From Oligoflexia bacterium (GTDB lineage: Bacteria; Bdellovibrionota; UBA1018; CAIPTA01), in NCBI GenBank assembly GCA_023954355.1, contig JAMLID010000013.1:1-64000 (forward strand): a DNA stretch of 64,000 nt. The letters run 5' to 3'. Below, in pieces: positions 7,702 to 15,937 of the stretch. Each line of letters opens with the position of its first letter. Positions within the stretch are counted from its first letter, which is position 1. Made by a program: the position numbers and the translations under genes. The notes under the pieces were generated by a model. That model ran no database searches and was not told where the DNA came from. It saw only the letters and a list, made by a program, of their open reading frames with translations.

Positions 7702-10644
7702 ATGAATTTTTTAAAAATCATCATCACTGTAGCGATAGCTTTATCTTTTTCCTTCAATTTGGAGGCAAAACCTACTAAGCAAGCCATAAGTCATCATAAA
7801 AAATCTGTACGATTTTCTCACGAGACAAATAAAAAAGTAGAAAGCCTTATTACGAAAATCCAAAACCGCATCTCAAAAGCGCGCTCACAAGTCAGTGACT
7901 CTTTATTTAAATTTTATCTTTCTCCTGAAAATCCCAAACAGGGCGAAGAGATTACTTTCTTTTTGCAACCAAGCTCTGGATTTACTGATCAAGAGAGCAT
8001 TGCCGAGGCAAGCTTTGAAAATACATCACTTGTATTAAATAAATACGGTGTTGATTTATTTGTTGGTGAAATTCTACCGCAATCTGAAATTCGCACCTAT
8101 AATTTAACGACTAAATTATATTTACAGGATAAATCTCAAGCGAAAGAAATTCGAGACTCTATTCTTATTTTAGAAGCTGAAATTCAGTCTCTAAATGATC
8201 AAATAGAAGAAGAAAGTGACCCGGATGTTCTTGAGCAGTTAATTGAAGAACGTGATGCAAAAATTGCTCTTAAAGATCAGCTCGTTGATGCATTAGAGAA
8301 TTTAAGACAACCAGTAGGGGAAGAAAATTTTTCTATAAAGGTAGAAGCAGAAGAAGATGATTTAACACTTCCAAAAGCTGTAGGTCTAAGCCCTGAGGTT
8401 ATAAATCCAAATACTACGGTTAATATTACTATTGATGGACTAAATTTTGATTATAACGCTCTTACCCCAGTTGTTATTTTAGGAGGAGTAGAAGCAAATA
8501 TTATAAGCATTAACTCTAATTCTATTCTTATATCTACAAGCCTAACAGGTCTTGGTATGCAAGATTTAGAGCTTCGCTATACTGATTCTGAAGGTAAAAT
8601 TACAAATTCTTATTTGAAAAATGCGCTTTTTGTAACAGATCAAGACCTTGGAGGTGGAGGAGGCGAAGTTTCACCCACAGCTCCGGTTGCCATCAATAAA
8701 GCCGTAAACACAAATATAAACTTAGGAGATTTAGCAGAATTTTCTTCTACAGGCTCATACGATATCAATAGCGATACGTTTTCTTATAGTTATCGATTAA
8801 TTTCAAAGCCAAGTGGCTCTTTATTAATGGTACCTACGAACCCGCCGGGTACTGACCCTAGCTATACGTTCACGCCAGATGTACCTGGAACCTATGTAAC
8901 AGAATTGGTGCTTCAAGATAATTCTGCTTTAAATTTAACAAGTGAGCCTAGCCTTGCTGTAGTTCAAGTGGCAGAAGGTACAAATCACCAGCCTGTTTTA
9001 AGTGCTAATGCTATAAATGTAGTGATTGATAGTTCTGGTACAACGCAAGTAAATGTAAGTGATCAAGACTTTTGGCAAAGACATGCCTATGTCATTACAA
9101 AGCAGGGAAGCTTAGGAACAGCTATCGTTTCTTCAAATGGCGTAGTTACCTATAATGCTGGATCAAATACAGGTACAGATCAAATTGAAGTGACTGCAAT
9201 CGATGATGGCGTGCCACAAATGATGGGTTCTGTAAATATCCCAATAAATATCATTGGTGGAAACTCAGCACCTCAAATGGACTTTATGTATAAGCTTCAG
9301 TACCTCGATGGAACTCCCATTCGTGTAGGTATAGGAGTAAACTCTCTTACTGATCCAGATGGAAATTTAAAATGTGTAAAAATTAATTTTGGCGATGGAT
9401 CAGAAGAGTTTGATGATAATAATGATGGTTTCTTATTTCATGAATATCGTCTTCCTGGAAGCTATACAGTTACCATTACAGCTGAAGATACTCTTGGGGC
9501 GATATCGACGCTGACGGATACTGTGGCTATTGTCCAAACAGATATCCCTCACCCTATTTTCCACGTGGATACTTTTAGTGGAACAACACCCTTAACTGTA
9601 AACTTTGATGCTTCAACTGCTAGTGATAGTGATGGCATTACAAGCTACCGTTGGAGGTTTGGAGATGGAACACCTGAGCTTAATGGCAACTATCCAACTA
9701 TAGCTCATACATTTACTAACCCAGGTGTTTATAACGTAAGGTTTAGAGTAAGAGATCAATATGCTTCAAATGGAGAGGCCTTTGTTCAAGTTTATGCGGG
9801 AGTTTCAGCCCCTCTAGAAGGCTCAAAACCAAATGCCTACTATATAGCAAACCCAAGTCGAGAAAATATACTTTCTCAATCAGTAAGCTTTGATGCGGGT
9901 AAATCATTTGATCCAAATCCATCAGGCTCAATTACGAATTATTCATGGCAGATGAATGATTGGCTTGGTTGTCCATTGGATGGATGTACATATTCAGGGC
10001 AAAACGTTAGTCATACGTTTAGTAATCCAACGAATTACTTCGTAGGTCTACAGGTAACTGGAGCCCTTGGAGCATTATCAAATTATCACTACCAAGAAGT
10101 TTTTGCTGTAAACCAAGGGATTGCGCCAAAAGCAATTATTGCAGCAAATACGCTTCAAGGAGTGGCACCGTTACAAGTTCAAGTAGACGGTACTAGATCT
10201 TATGATCTTGATGGTTCGATTGATCACTATCTATGGTATTTTGATGATTATAGTGCTTGCCCTACGGATGGCTGTTATTCTGAATTACCAATGGAGTCAC
10301 ATACCTATGTTGACCCAGGGGTTTATTTCTTAAATCTTACAGCGTTTGATAATGATGAAAACTTTTACAATCAGAATCAAACGGTGACGGTATACCCTTC
10401 ATATACTGAAATGGCAAAAGCCATATCTAAGAAAATAAAGGTTCTTAGTGATGATGAAGATAATGAAGAGCGCTTAAGAAGAAAGAAAAATCTTACAGGA
10501 GCTTGTGCTAGAAAAAATGCAGAAGCTTGCTACTACCTTGGCCTCATGTTTGAAGAAGAAGGCGATACATATACCAAGACAAAACTTTTCGAAAGATCAT
10601 GTAGCTTGGGTTATCAGCCAGCTTGTGGAACATTTGCGAAATAA
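7702..10644 (+). CDS. Large exported multi-domain protein: split module, IPT/TIG, PKD repeats, Hcp-like Sel1 tail
   Basis: A 980-aa exported protein (signal peptide 1-22, ending L-E-A). Order of parts: shared split module about 64-218, with helical hairpin 141-203 and turn E-S-D-P; IPT/TIG-like domain 224-313; Gly-rich linker GGGGGE near 317; a PKD/REJ-like domain about 327-424; a cadherin/Big-like domain about 430-520; then four PKD-type domains at about 525-612, 617-700, 708-803 and 808-900 (INFGDGS, WRFGDGT, WQMND, WYFDD strands). The last two PKD domains each carry a C-P-x-D-G-C insertion. Residues 925-978 resemble Sel1-like repeats with paired Cys eight residues apart, as in secreted Hcp proteins. 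This reads as an extended surface protein. No enzyme motif is seen. It is the third gene of the operon. Confidence 0.85.
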   Translation: MNFLKIIITVAIALSFSFNLEAKPTKQAISHHKKSVRFSHETNKKVESLITKIQNRISKARSQVSDSLFKFYLSPENPKQGEEITFFLQPSSGFTDQESIAEASFENTSLVLNKYGVDLFVGEILPQSEIRTYNLTTKLYLQDKSQAKEIRDSILILEAEIQSLNDQIEEESDPDVLEQLIEERDAKIALKDQLVDALENLRQPVGEENFSIKVEAEEDDLTLPKAVGLSPEVINPNTTVNITIDGLNFDYNALTPVVILGGVEANIISINSNSILISTSLTGLGMQDLELRYTDSEGKITNSYLKNALFVTDQDLGGGGGEVSPTAPVAINKAVNTNINLGDLAEFSSTGSYDINSDTFSYSYRLISKPSGSLLMVPTNPPGTDPSYTFTPDVPGTYVTELVLQDNSALNLTSEPSLAVVQVAEGTNHQPVLSANAINVVIDSSGTTQVNVSDQDFWQRHAYVITKQGSLGTAIVSSNGVVTYNAGSNTGTDQIEVTAIDDGVPQMMGSVNIPINIIGGNSAPQMDFMYKLQYLDGTPIRVGIGVNSLTDPDGNLKCVKINFGDGSEEFDDNNDGFLFHEYRLPGSYTVTITAEDTLGAISTLTDTVAIVQTDIPHPIFHVDTFSGTTPLTVNFDASTASDSDGITSYRWRFGDGTPELNGNYPTIAHTFTNPGVYNVRFRVRDQYASNGEAFVQVYAGVSAPLEGSKPNAYYIANPSRENILSQSVSFDAGKSFDPNPSGSITNYSWQMNDWLGCPLDGCTYSGQNVSHTFSNPTNYFVGLQVTGALGALSNYHYQEVFAVNQGIAPKAIIAANTLQGVAPLQVQVDGTRSYDLDGSIDHYLWYFDDYSACPTDGCYSELPMESHTYVDPGVYFLNLTAFDNDENFYNQNQTVTVYPSYTEMAKAISKKIKVLSDDEDNEERLRRKKNLTGACARKNAEACYYLGLMFEEEGDTYTKTKLFERSCSLGYQPACGTFAK

Positions 10645-10657
10645 GAAGGGATAAAAA

Positions 10658-13600
10658 ATGAAAAGAATAATTTTTCTAATTGGAACCTTTCTAGCTCTGC
10701 CGGTCTTCGCAAGCATGCCGACGAATACACATTATAAATATACGAAGGTGTATGAGGCTGCCTTTGCAGAGTCAGTTAGTTCAAAGCCTGCGATTAATTC
10801 AGAGCGAGATATCGTTTTCTTTAGAACAAACGTTAGTGGTGTGCAGCAGATTGTTTTATCTCCAGCTAATTCAGATGGTACAAGAGGAAGCCCAATAATA
10901 GTTGCTGATAGTACTCCTGGGATGAGTTTTGAGTTTGTTCAAAATGGCTTGCTTACAGAAAATAAAGAAATTTCTTTTAAATCAAAAAAAAATAAACTAA
11001 AAAAATTAGCTGCAGGAGATGCTGAGCCAGTAATATCTAGTCGAACTGGTAATTTTGTTTATATTGCATACTATGAAGGTGCTGGCATTGATGGCCATCC
11101 AATACCCCAAGTATCTGAGGCCTGTGGAACTATCTCATCACAAGTTTCATGGACTATGAGGTTTAATCTTTATAGAGCAAGGGTAAACATAGTAACTGGG
11201 GAAGTAGAAAAGACCTTAATCTTGGCAACTGGAAAATCATATTGCGATGGGCCAAGATACGATGTTGTATCTATACAGGCACCATTTTCAATTAATTCTT
11301 CTGGCCAAGTTGCTATCTCTGCCTATGTACACAGGCGAGAAGAGTTTTCTGTTAATGCATTTAGGCACATTTTAGTTTCTAGCCCTAGTGATCCTGCCGG
11401 TATCACAGGTATTCCACGGCCAAGAGTGGTTGTAGCAAGACATACCACGGAAGATGAAGGTGGCTATATATTTCACTCTTCACATGGATCTCCTCAGATT
11501 AATGATCTAGGTGATATTGCATTGCTAGCGACCTCATATGTTCCTGAAACCAATCCGCAAGTTGAAGGGAAGTTTTTATACTTTATTCCTAGTAATACAA
11601 GTACCTTAAAAAGACTAGCGGTAGAATCTAATGGATTGGATCCTGGTCATTATGCTCAGTTAAGTGGTAGGCCTTCTATTAATAACAGCAAACAAGTTGC
11701 TCTTTTTATAAGAAAAACAGAGGGAGAATTTCAGAATCCAGGAATTTTAATTGCAAATGCTAGTTGCGGTAGAAGTGGACAACCGAATTGCCCTCAAGGA
11801 GAGGAAGATTTTGATTGGATCATTGGTGATACAAGAAACAATGAAAATAAAATTATTGAAAAATATCAAGGGGAGTTTAAGGAGTATTCAAGAGATATTT
11901 TGCTAGGAGATAAAGCTACTAAAAAAAGTGGAGCAAATAATTCGGTGCTGTTTCCATATATGCAAGGATTTTCTTTTGGTGCAAATTCTTATGTGGAAAA
12001 AAGTAATAACGGCAATGAAGTTGGCGGAGAAATAATTGAAGACTCTATTTTTAGTTCTAATTTTTACAATCCTGATGGTGGGTTAATTTTACGCATGGGG
12101 AGTCGAATCAAAGGTCAAAATAATGACTTGATAGTTGATTACATAGGCTCTGGCAGATACAGCAATAATAAAAATGGTACGCTTGCCGTAGCAATTCAAG
12201 CTATTAGCCCTACTGAACCAATTGTGGAATTTGTTGATGCAATCTATGAGATTAGACCGTGTGAGGCTGATGGTGTTTGTATAGACTTTGGGCAAGCTAC
12301 ATTTGCTCCAGATGTGAATGGTGATGGAGTAGTGGATTTGTTGAGGCATAGACCAGTTGTAGCCCGTGTTAAGTTAACTGATAGCTCTAATGGTCTTGCT
12401 AAATCAATTGAAGCGATTCCCGATCCACTTTTTGTTGGAAGTGAGCCGTATTCTGCAAAAATCGGAGGCTCTGATTTTTCTGATTCTACTTATTATGAAA
12501 TCCCTGAATTCCTTGCTCTTAATAGTCAGTTAGACTTTTCATTCAGCACTACTATTGATAATGAAACGCATGCAAAAAGTGGTCACGTTGATATTTGGAC
12601 AAGAAAAAATAATAATTTCACGATTACGTATCTACCTTTGAATTGTCCAGTTTTCTTAAACTCTGCAACGAGTTGCGTAACTCCAGTGGTAGTTAATCCA
12701 AGTCTATTCGAGACGAAAAGTGTTTTGAATTTCAAGCAAATGTTTCCGGTATTGGAAGCGGATGTAGACTCAAAATTAATACCAGAAAGAAAAAATTCTT
12801 CGGGTATAACTGGGTTTGATGGAGTAGTAAATGATATCAAGAAGGTTTGGTTTGAAGCTAAAAATGCAAGTAGTAGAGGTTTTTATACGACAAGAGCAGG
12901 TATTGGAATAGTTCCAGACGGATACTTTGTCCATCGATTCGGAAATTCGAGCAGCAGCTTTAGTGGATATACTGTTCGTCCTATTAATGAGACGAAGAAA
13001 TTCGATTTAAAATTTGCCGATTTTGCTAGTTTGGTGGAAGAAAGTTATTTTGAATCATCAACACACGAATTTACTCATCTGTTTAGTCCTATTGGAGATT
13101 ACGCAAAAAAGCATATAGGGCGCGCAACGGTAGACGGCTATAACTTTTTCGTATCGGGCGAGCAAGTTCCTGCACCTGTTTGGAGGAGTCAAGAGATATT
13201 TCAAGCAGTTGATGGGCCAATAGGTCGTAGATGGCCAGGCAATCACTCGTGGGTAGATAACTTTATGGCACTTAATAAAAGATACATCGTTCTTAATGAG
13301 ACAAAAAAATTAGATTCAAATATTGAAAATATAGTTTTTGGATTTATTTTTGGAAGCAATTCTGTGCAATCAGTTGAAGGACTAAGGCAAACTGGGATAG
13401 AAGAATCCTATGAAGGTGATTCGAATCTGAGGGCAATTGTAAGAAATGCAAAAGGTGAGATAACAAAAAATATTCCACTACCAGCTGAATTTGAAGCTGA
13501 AGCATTAGTTGTAAACGAAGAAAACGGTAGTATATCTAAAAAACATTTTGATGTTAACTCCGGTCCATATGTTTTAAGTATTCCAGTTTCCATTTACGAC

Positions 13601-14425
13601 GCTAGTTATTCAATTGAGCTAAACGGGAGCCCTATTTTTTCAGAAAATATAAACCTACACGTCTTAGACACAATGATTGATTATATTCCAGATGATGGTT
13701 TTAAATCGAACCCAGAATTGAGTAGAGCAAATCTAAAAAATGCACTAGTGTCGTCAAAGAGCAAGGCAGCTAATTCAGACTATTCTGGTGCATCAATAGA
13801 TTTAAATAATAACTTTAAAAAATTGGTTAATCGTTTAGTCATAAATGTATCAAATAAGAAGTCAGAAGATGTTTTAGGTGTAAGATTTTATCTAGCTGAT
13901 ATTCTAGCTGAGGTTTCAACTGCAACCCAACGATTAGCGATCTCAGCTTCTGATGCGAATCAGCCAGTTCAATTGTTTGAAATTTCTTCAGATAAAGACA
14001 GTTATTCTAGCGGTGAAAGAGCGATTATAAAAGCACAAGAAATTATATCATTAGATGACAAAGAGTACGAATATGCATTAGTGGCAAAAGTAGATGGAAA
14101 TCCTCAACGAATAGATCGTATAAACGAAAAATTATTTCAATCGGAGACATCATCTCTTAGCACTGGTTTGCACGTATTTAGCATAGAGGTATTCAAGCAA
14201 AATAAACGGTTTGCAAAAAATATAGAAGAATCTATAAATAAAGTAGATGGTGAGATTTTATTTATAGATAGAGAATTAGAAAGAGAAACCGATCAAAGTA
14301 AAATAGATAAATTAGTAAAGAGGAGAAACCTTTTGCTACAGAGAAATGAATATTTGAAGAATAAACTCCAATCACAAAGAAAAAAATTAGGTTTAGAATA
14401 TGTATTTGAGTTTAATGTGAACTAA
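10658..14425 (+). CDS. Large exported putative zinc metallopeptidase with N-terminal propeller-like repeats and C-terminal split module
   Basis: A 1255-aa exported protein (signal peptide about 1-18, ending V-F-A). The N-terminal 350 residues carry spaced motifs such as PAINSERDIVF, FSINSSGQVAI, PQINDLGDIAL and PSINNSKQVAL. These resemble the I-N-x-x-G-x-V-A repeats of beta-propeller-like extracellular proteins. A DVNGDGVVD stretch (near 555) looks like a Ca2+ loop. At residues 803-807 lies H-E-F-T-H, a zincin HExxH motif, after S-S-T and before LFSPIGDYAKKH; the third ligand is not identified. Residues about 1106-1255 are the shared split module with helical hairpin 1184-1243 and turn E-T-D-Q. 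It is the last gene of the operon. Protease activity is inferred from the motif and export only. Confidence 0.75.
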   Translation: MKRIIFLIGTFLALPVFASMPTNTHYKYTKVYEAAFAESVSSKPAINSERDIVFFRTNVSGVQQIVLSPANSDGTRGSPIIVADSTPGMSFEFVQNGLLTENKEISFKSKKNKLKKLAAGDAEPVISSRTGNFVYIAYYEGAGIDGHPIPQVSEACGTISSQVSWTMRFNLYRARVNIVTGEVEKTLILATGKSYCDGPRYDVVSIQAPFSINSSGQVAISAYVHRREEFSVNAFRHILVSSPSDPAGITGIPRPRVVVARHTTEDEGGYIFHSSHGSPQINDLGDIALLATSYVPETNPQVEGKFLYFIPSNTSTLKRLAVESNGLDPGHYAQLSGRPSINNSKQVALFIRKTEGEFQNPGILIANASCGRSGQPNCPQGEEDFDWIIGDTRNNENKIIEKYQGEFKEYSRDILLGDKATKKSGANNSVLFPYMQGFSFGANSYVEKSNNGNEVGGEIIEDSIFSSNFYNPDGGLILRMGSRIKGQNNDLIVDYIGSGRYSNNKNGTLAVAIQAISPTEPIVEFVDAIYEIRPCEADGVCIDFGQATFAPDVNGDGVVDLLRHRPVVARVKLTDSSNGLAKSIEAIPDPLFVGSEPYSAKIGGSDFSDSTYYEIPEFLALNSQLDFSFSTTIDNETHAKSGHVDIWTRKNNNFTITYLPLNCPVFLNSATSCVTPVVVNPSLFETKSVLNFKQMFPVLEADVDSKLIPERKNSSGITGFDGVVNDIKKVWFEAKNASSRGFYTTRAGIGIVPDGYFVHRFGNSSSSFSGYTVRPINETKKFDLKFADFASLVEESYFESSTHEFTHLFSPIGDYAKKHIGRATVDGYNFFVSGEQVPAPVWRSQEIFQAVDGPIGRRWPGNHSWVDNFMALNKRYIVLNETKKLDSNIENIVFGFIFGSNSVQSVEGLRQTGIEESYEGDSNLRAIVRNAKGEITKNIPLPAEFEAEALVVNEENGSISKKHFDVNSGPYVLSIPVSIYDASYSIELNGSPIFSENINLHVLDTMIDYIPDDGFKSNPELSRANLKNALVSSKSKAANSDYSGASIDLNNNFKKLVNRLVINVSNKKSEDVLGVRFYLADILAEVSTATQRLAISASDANQPVQLFEISSDKDSYSSGERAIIKAQEIISLDDKEYEYALVAKVDGNPQRIDRINEKLFQSETSSLSTGLHVFSIEVFKQNKRFAKNIEESINKVDGEILFIDRELERETDQSKIDKLVKRRNLLLQRNEYLKNKLQSQRKKLGLEYVFEFNVN

Positions 14426-14514
14426 CTTTTATTTAATGCTTATTTTTTAAAATTATATAAAATTGACTTATATTATAAGAATCTTAAGTATGTTGTAAGC
14501 GAAAGGTAATTTAA

Positions 14515-14901
14515 ATGAAGAGCATTTTAAATAGTGTTTGGAGTAAAAATTTAACAATATTTGTCATTTTATTATTCGCTAACATTGATGCACTTGCAGG
14601 TTGTAAGCCGGGTCATGAAGGACCATGTAACGATGTAGGTTATATTTCTGATGATTATGTTTTTGTCGAAGAAAAACCAAAGACCACCGCTTCGAAAACA
14701 AATACTTCAACTGTTACAGAAGAAGCTACGAGCAAAATTGAAATTACTTCTTCAACTAATACAATTAATTCTGATCATATAGTAGATAAAAAAAATGACG
14801 AGAACCAAACTTCTGTTCCGATCTTAGTATTGTATGGGGTCATTGCTGCAATTTTAGGCGGTATTGGAGTCAAACTTTTCCTTTTCAGTAAGAATAAGTA
14901 A
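14515..14901 (+). CDS. Small exported Thr/Ser-rich protein with C-terminal membrane anchor
   Basis: This 128-aa protein is not recognised. It has a signal peptide (about residues 1-28, ending A-L-A), a short Cys-containing segment GCKPGHEGPCNDVG, a long Ser/Thr/Asn/Lys-rich and probably unstructured stretch (about 52-98), and one hydrophobic helix (101-123) followed by FSKNK. The layout is of a type I membrane protein with a small extracytoplasmic domain on a flexible stalk and a very short basic cytoplasmic tail. GAAAGG lies 8 nt before the ATG. A TTGACT sequence at 14463-14468 could be a -35 element, though a good -10 is not obvious. It follows the surface-protein operon after a gap of 89 nt and may belong to the same accessory block. 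Confidence 0.7.
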   Translation: MKSILNSVWSKNLTIFVILLFANIDALAGCKPGHEGPCNDVGYISDDYVFVEEKPKTTASKTNTSTVTEEATSKIEITSSTNTINSDHIVDKKNDENQTSVPILVLYGVIAAILGGIGVKLFLFSKNK

Positions 14902-15343
14902 TTCATTTTTAATTATATGTGCAATTAGTCCGCATTTCATTAAGTTGAGGCTATAAAATTTAAATGAATTTACCTGTGTCCTCGCACATAAATAAAAACT
15001 AAATCCAAATACTACTTTTGTATTGGTCACAATCCACACACAAGATCTACTTTCGTATTGGCTTCTTGGTAACGTACTCAGCTCGTCGTTGAGGCGTTCT
15101 GCTAGAGACTTCTGAACTTCGTATTTAAACTCTAGTAACCGTTGGTATACGTTTCTATTCCTTAAAAAACGATGTTCCCGGCTCCTGCCATGTCATATTA
15201 GTGAGTGCTAATATCCTTTCTTTCACAGTCCTCATAAGTTGAGTAACTTAAGAAAAATTTATAAGCGTCATTTTTCTCTCTTCATTTTTAGTTTCTTCTC
15301 GTTTCGCGAAAGAAACTAAAAATTCATCGAAAGGGAGAAATCT
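14902..15343. other. 442-bp stretch without a clear gene
   Basis: I see no convincing intact gene here. Contents: an imperfect direct repeat of 15 bp (15012-15026 and 15047-15061, one mismatch, 35 bp apart); a 7-bp inverted repeat with 6-nt loop (15195-15201 with 15208-15214); and, on the minus strand from about 15190 down to 14854, a stop-free run of about 110 codons without a good start. Its translation around 15060-15165 is strongly charged and helix-like (R-L-L-E-F-K-Y-E-V, S-L-A-E-R-L-N-D-E-L). This could be the remains of a gene, but I recognise no family. A strong hairpin at the right end is listed separately. Confidence 0.5.
15285..15322. repeat. Perfect 13-bp hairpin upstream of the four-helix-bundle gene
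   Basis: Arms 15285-15297 and 15310-15322 are perfectly complementary (TTTTTAGTTTCTT with AAGAAACTAAAAA) around a 12-nt loop containing CGTTTCGCG. The hairpin ends 21 nt before the ATG at 15344 and just upstream of the AAAGGGAG ribosome-binding site. It lacks a trailing T run, so it does not read as an ordinary terminator for the plus strand. Stem structures flank intervening sequences in 23S rRNA whose ORFs encode proteins of the same family, which makes the position noteworthy. Confidence 0.6.
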
Positions 15344-15664
15344 ATGCTAAAAAACTTTAAATGCTATCAATTAGCCGTTGAGCTACATCAACAATGTTTA
15401 TTATTAAAAGTTCCCTCTTATTTAAAAGATCAACTTTTTCGTGCTTCAAGTTCTGTAGCGTTAAATCTTGCTGAAGGCTCAGCAAAACCAACAAATCGAG
15501 ATAAAATTAAATTTTATTATATTGCTCTGGGTTCGCTTCGTGAAACTCAGGCCGCATTAGAGTTTATCAATTCAGAAAAGTCAGAAGTTTTATTATTAGC
15601 CGATAAACTTGGCGCTCATATCTATAAACTTATTCAAGCAAAGCTAAAGGCTAGAAAATGGTAA
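15344..15664 (+). CDS. Four-helix-bundle protein (23S rRNA IVP / Avd family)
   Basis: This 106-aa protein belongs to the S23/IVP four-helix-bundle family, seen in proteins encoded by intervening sequences in 23S rRNA and in the Avd accessory protein of diversity-generating retroelements. The core signature is clear: Q-L-F-R-A-S-S-S-V-A-L-N-L-A-E-G near residues 29-45, then F-Y-Y-I-A-L-G-S-L-R-E-T-Q near 60. Members form barrel-like pentamers that bind nucleic acid (family knowledge). AAAGGGAG provides the ribosome-binding site. No 23S rRNA, reverse transcriptase or template/variable repeat is present, so its partner is unknown. The stop overlaps the start of a 43-aa membrane protein. Confidence 0.88.
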   Translation: MLKNFKCYQLAVELHQQCLLLKVPSYLKDQLFRASSSVALNLAEGSAKPTNRDKIKFYYIALGSLRETQAALEFINSEKSEVLLLADKLGAHIYKLIQAKLKARKW

Positions 15665-15789
15665 GAAAAACATTTTTAGTATTCATCTACTTTTTCATAA
15701 TTCTTGCTTTGGCGTTATATGCAATTGTTTATATTCTCTTCTACTTCTATCAATACCGTAATTGGCTCAGCAGTAATCGCTATCATTAG
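15658..15789 (+). CDS. 43-aa single-pass membrane protein overlapping the IVP-like gene
   Basis: A short frame starting with ATG at 15658 overlaps the last codons and stop of the four-helix-bundle gene (ATGGTAA). It encodes M-V-R-K-T-F followed by an unbroken hydrophobic and aromatic helix of about 25 residues (F-I-Y-F-F-I-I-L-A-L to I-L-F-Y-F-Y) and a polar end Q-Y-R-N-W-L-S-S-N-R-Y-H. The basic start, clean transmembrane span, coupling overlap and a terminator beginning inside its last codons support a real small gene. Function is unknown. It could be a toxin-like or regulatory peptide, but nothing in the sequence proves that. Confidence 0.55.
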   Translation: MVRKTFLVFIYFFIILALALYAIVYILFYFYQYRNWLSSNRYH

Positions 15790-15830
15790 CGATTACTACT
15801 TTGGTCAAAAGCCTTTGGCTTTTGTTTTTA
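15772..15830 (+). terminator. Double hairpin intrinsic terminator
   Basis: Two consecutive stems are seen. AGTAATCGCT (15772-15781) pairs perfectly with 15788-15797 around a 6-nt loop. CAAAAGCC (15806-15813) pairs with GGCTTTTG (15817-15824) around TTT and is followed by five Ts. The second is a classical intrinsic terminator for the plus strand and ends the IVP-like/membrane-peptide pair. Confidence 0.85.
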
Positions 15831-15937
15831 TATTTTATCCGGTTCAGTGATCAGTAAAGGCCGTTATGCGGTGAGCAGAAAGCCGGGGAGAAAATAAAGG
15901 GGAATATTGAGATTTCAGAAGGTAGAGAGTCTAGAAG

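Noticed and set aside
12089-12349. Minus-strand ORFs within the large metallopeptidase gene
   Set aside because: Short antisense frames with implausible composition inside a well-supported 1255-aa gene.
15344-15664. Diversity-generating retroelement accessory gene (avd)
   Set aside because: No reverse transcriptase, template repeat or variable repeat is present anywhere in the window.
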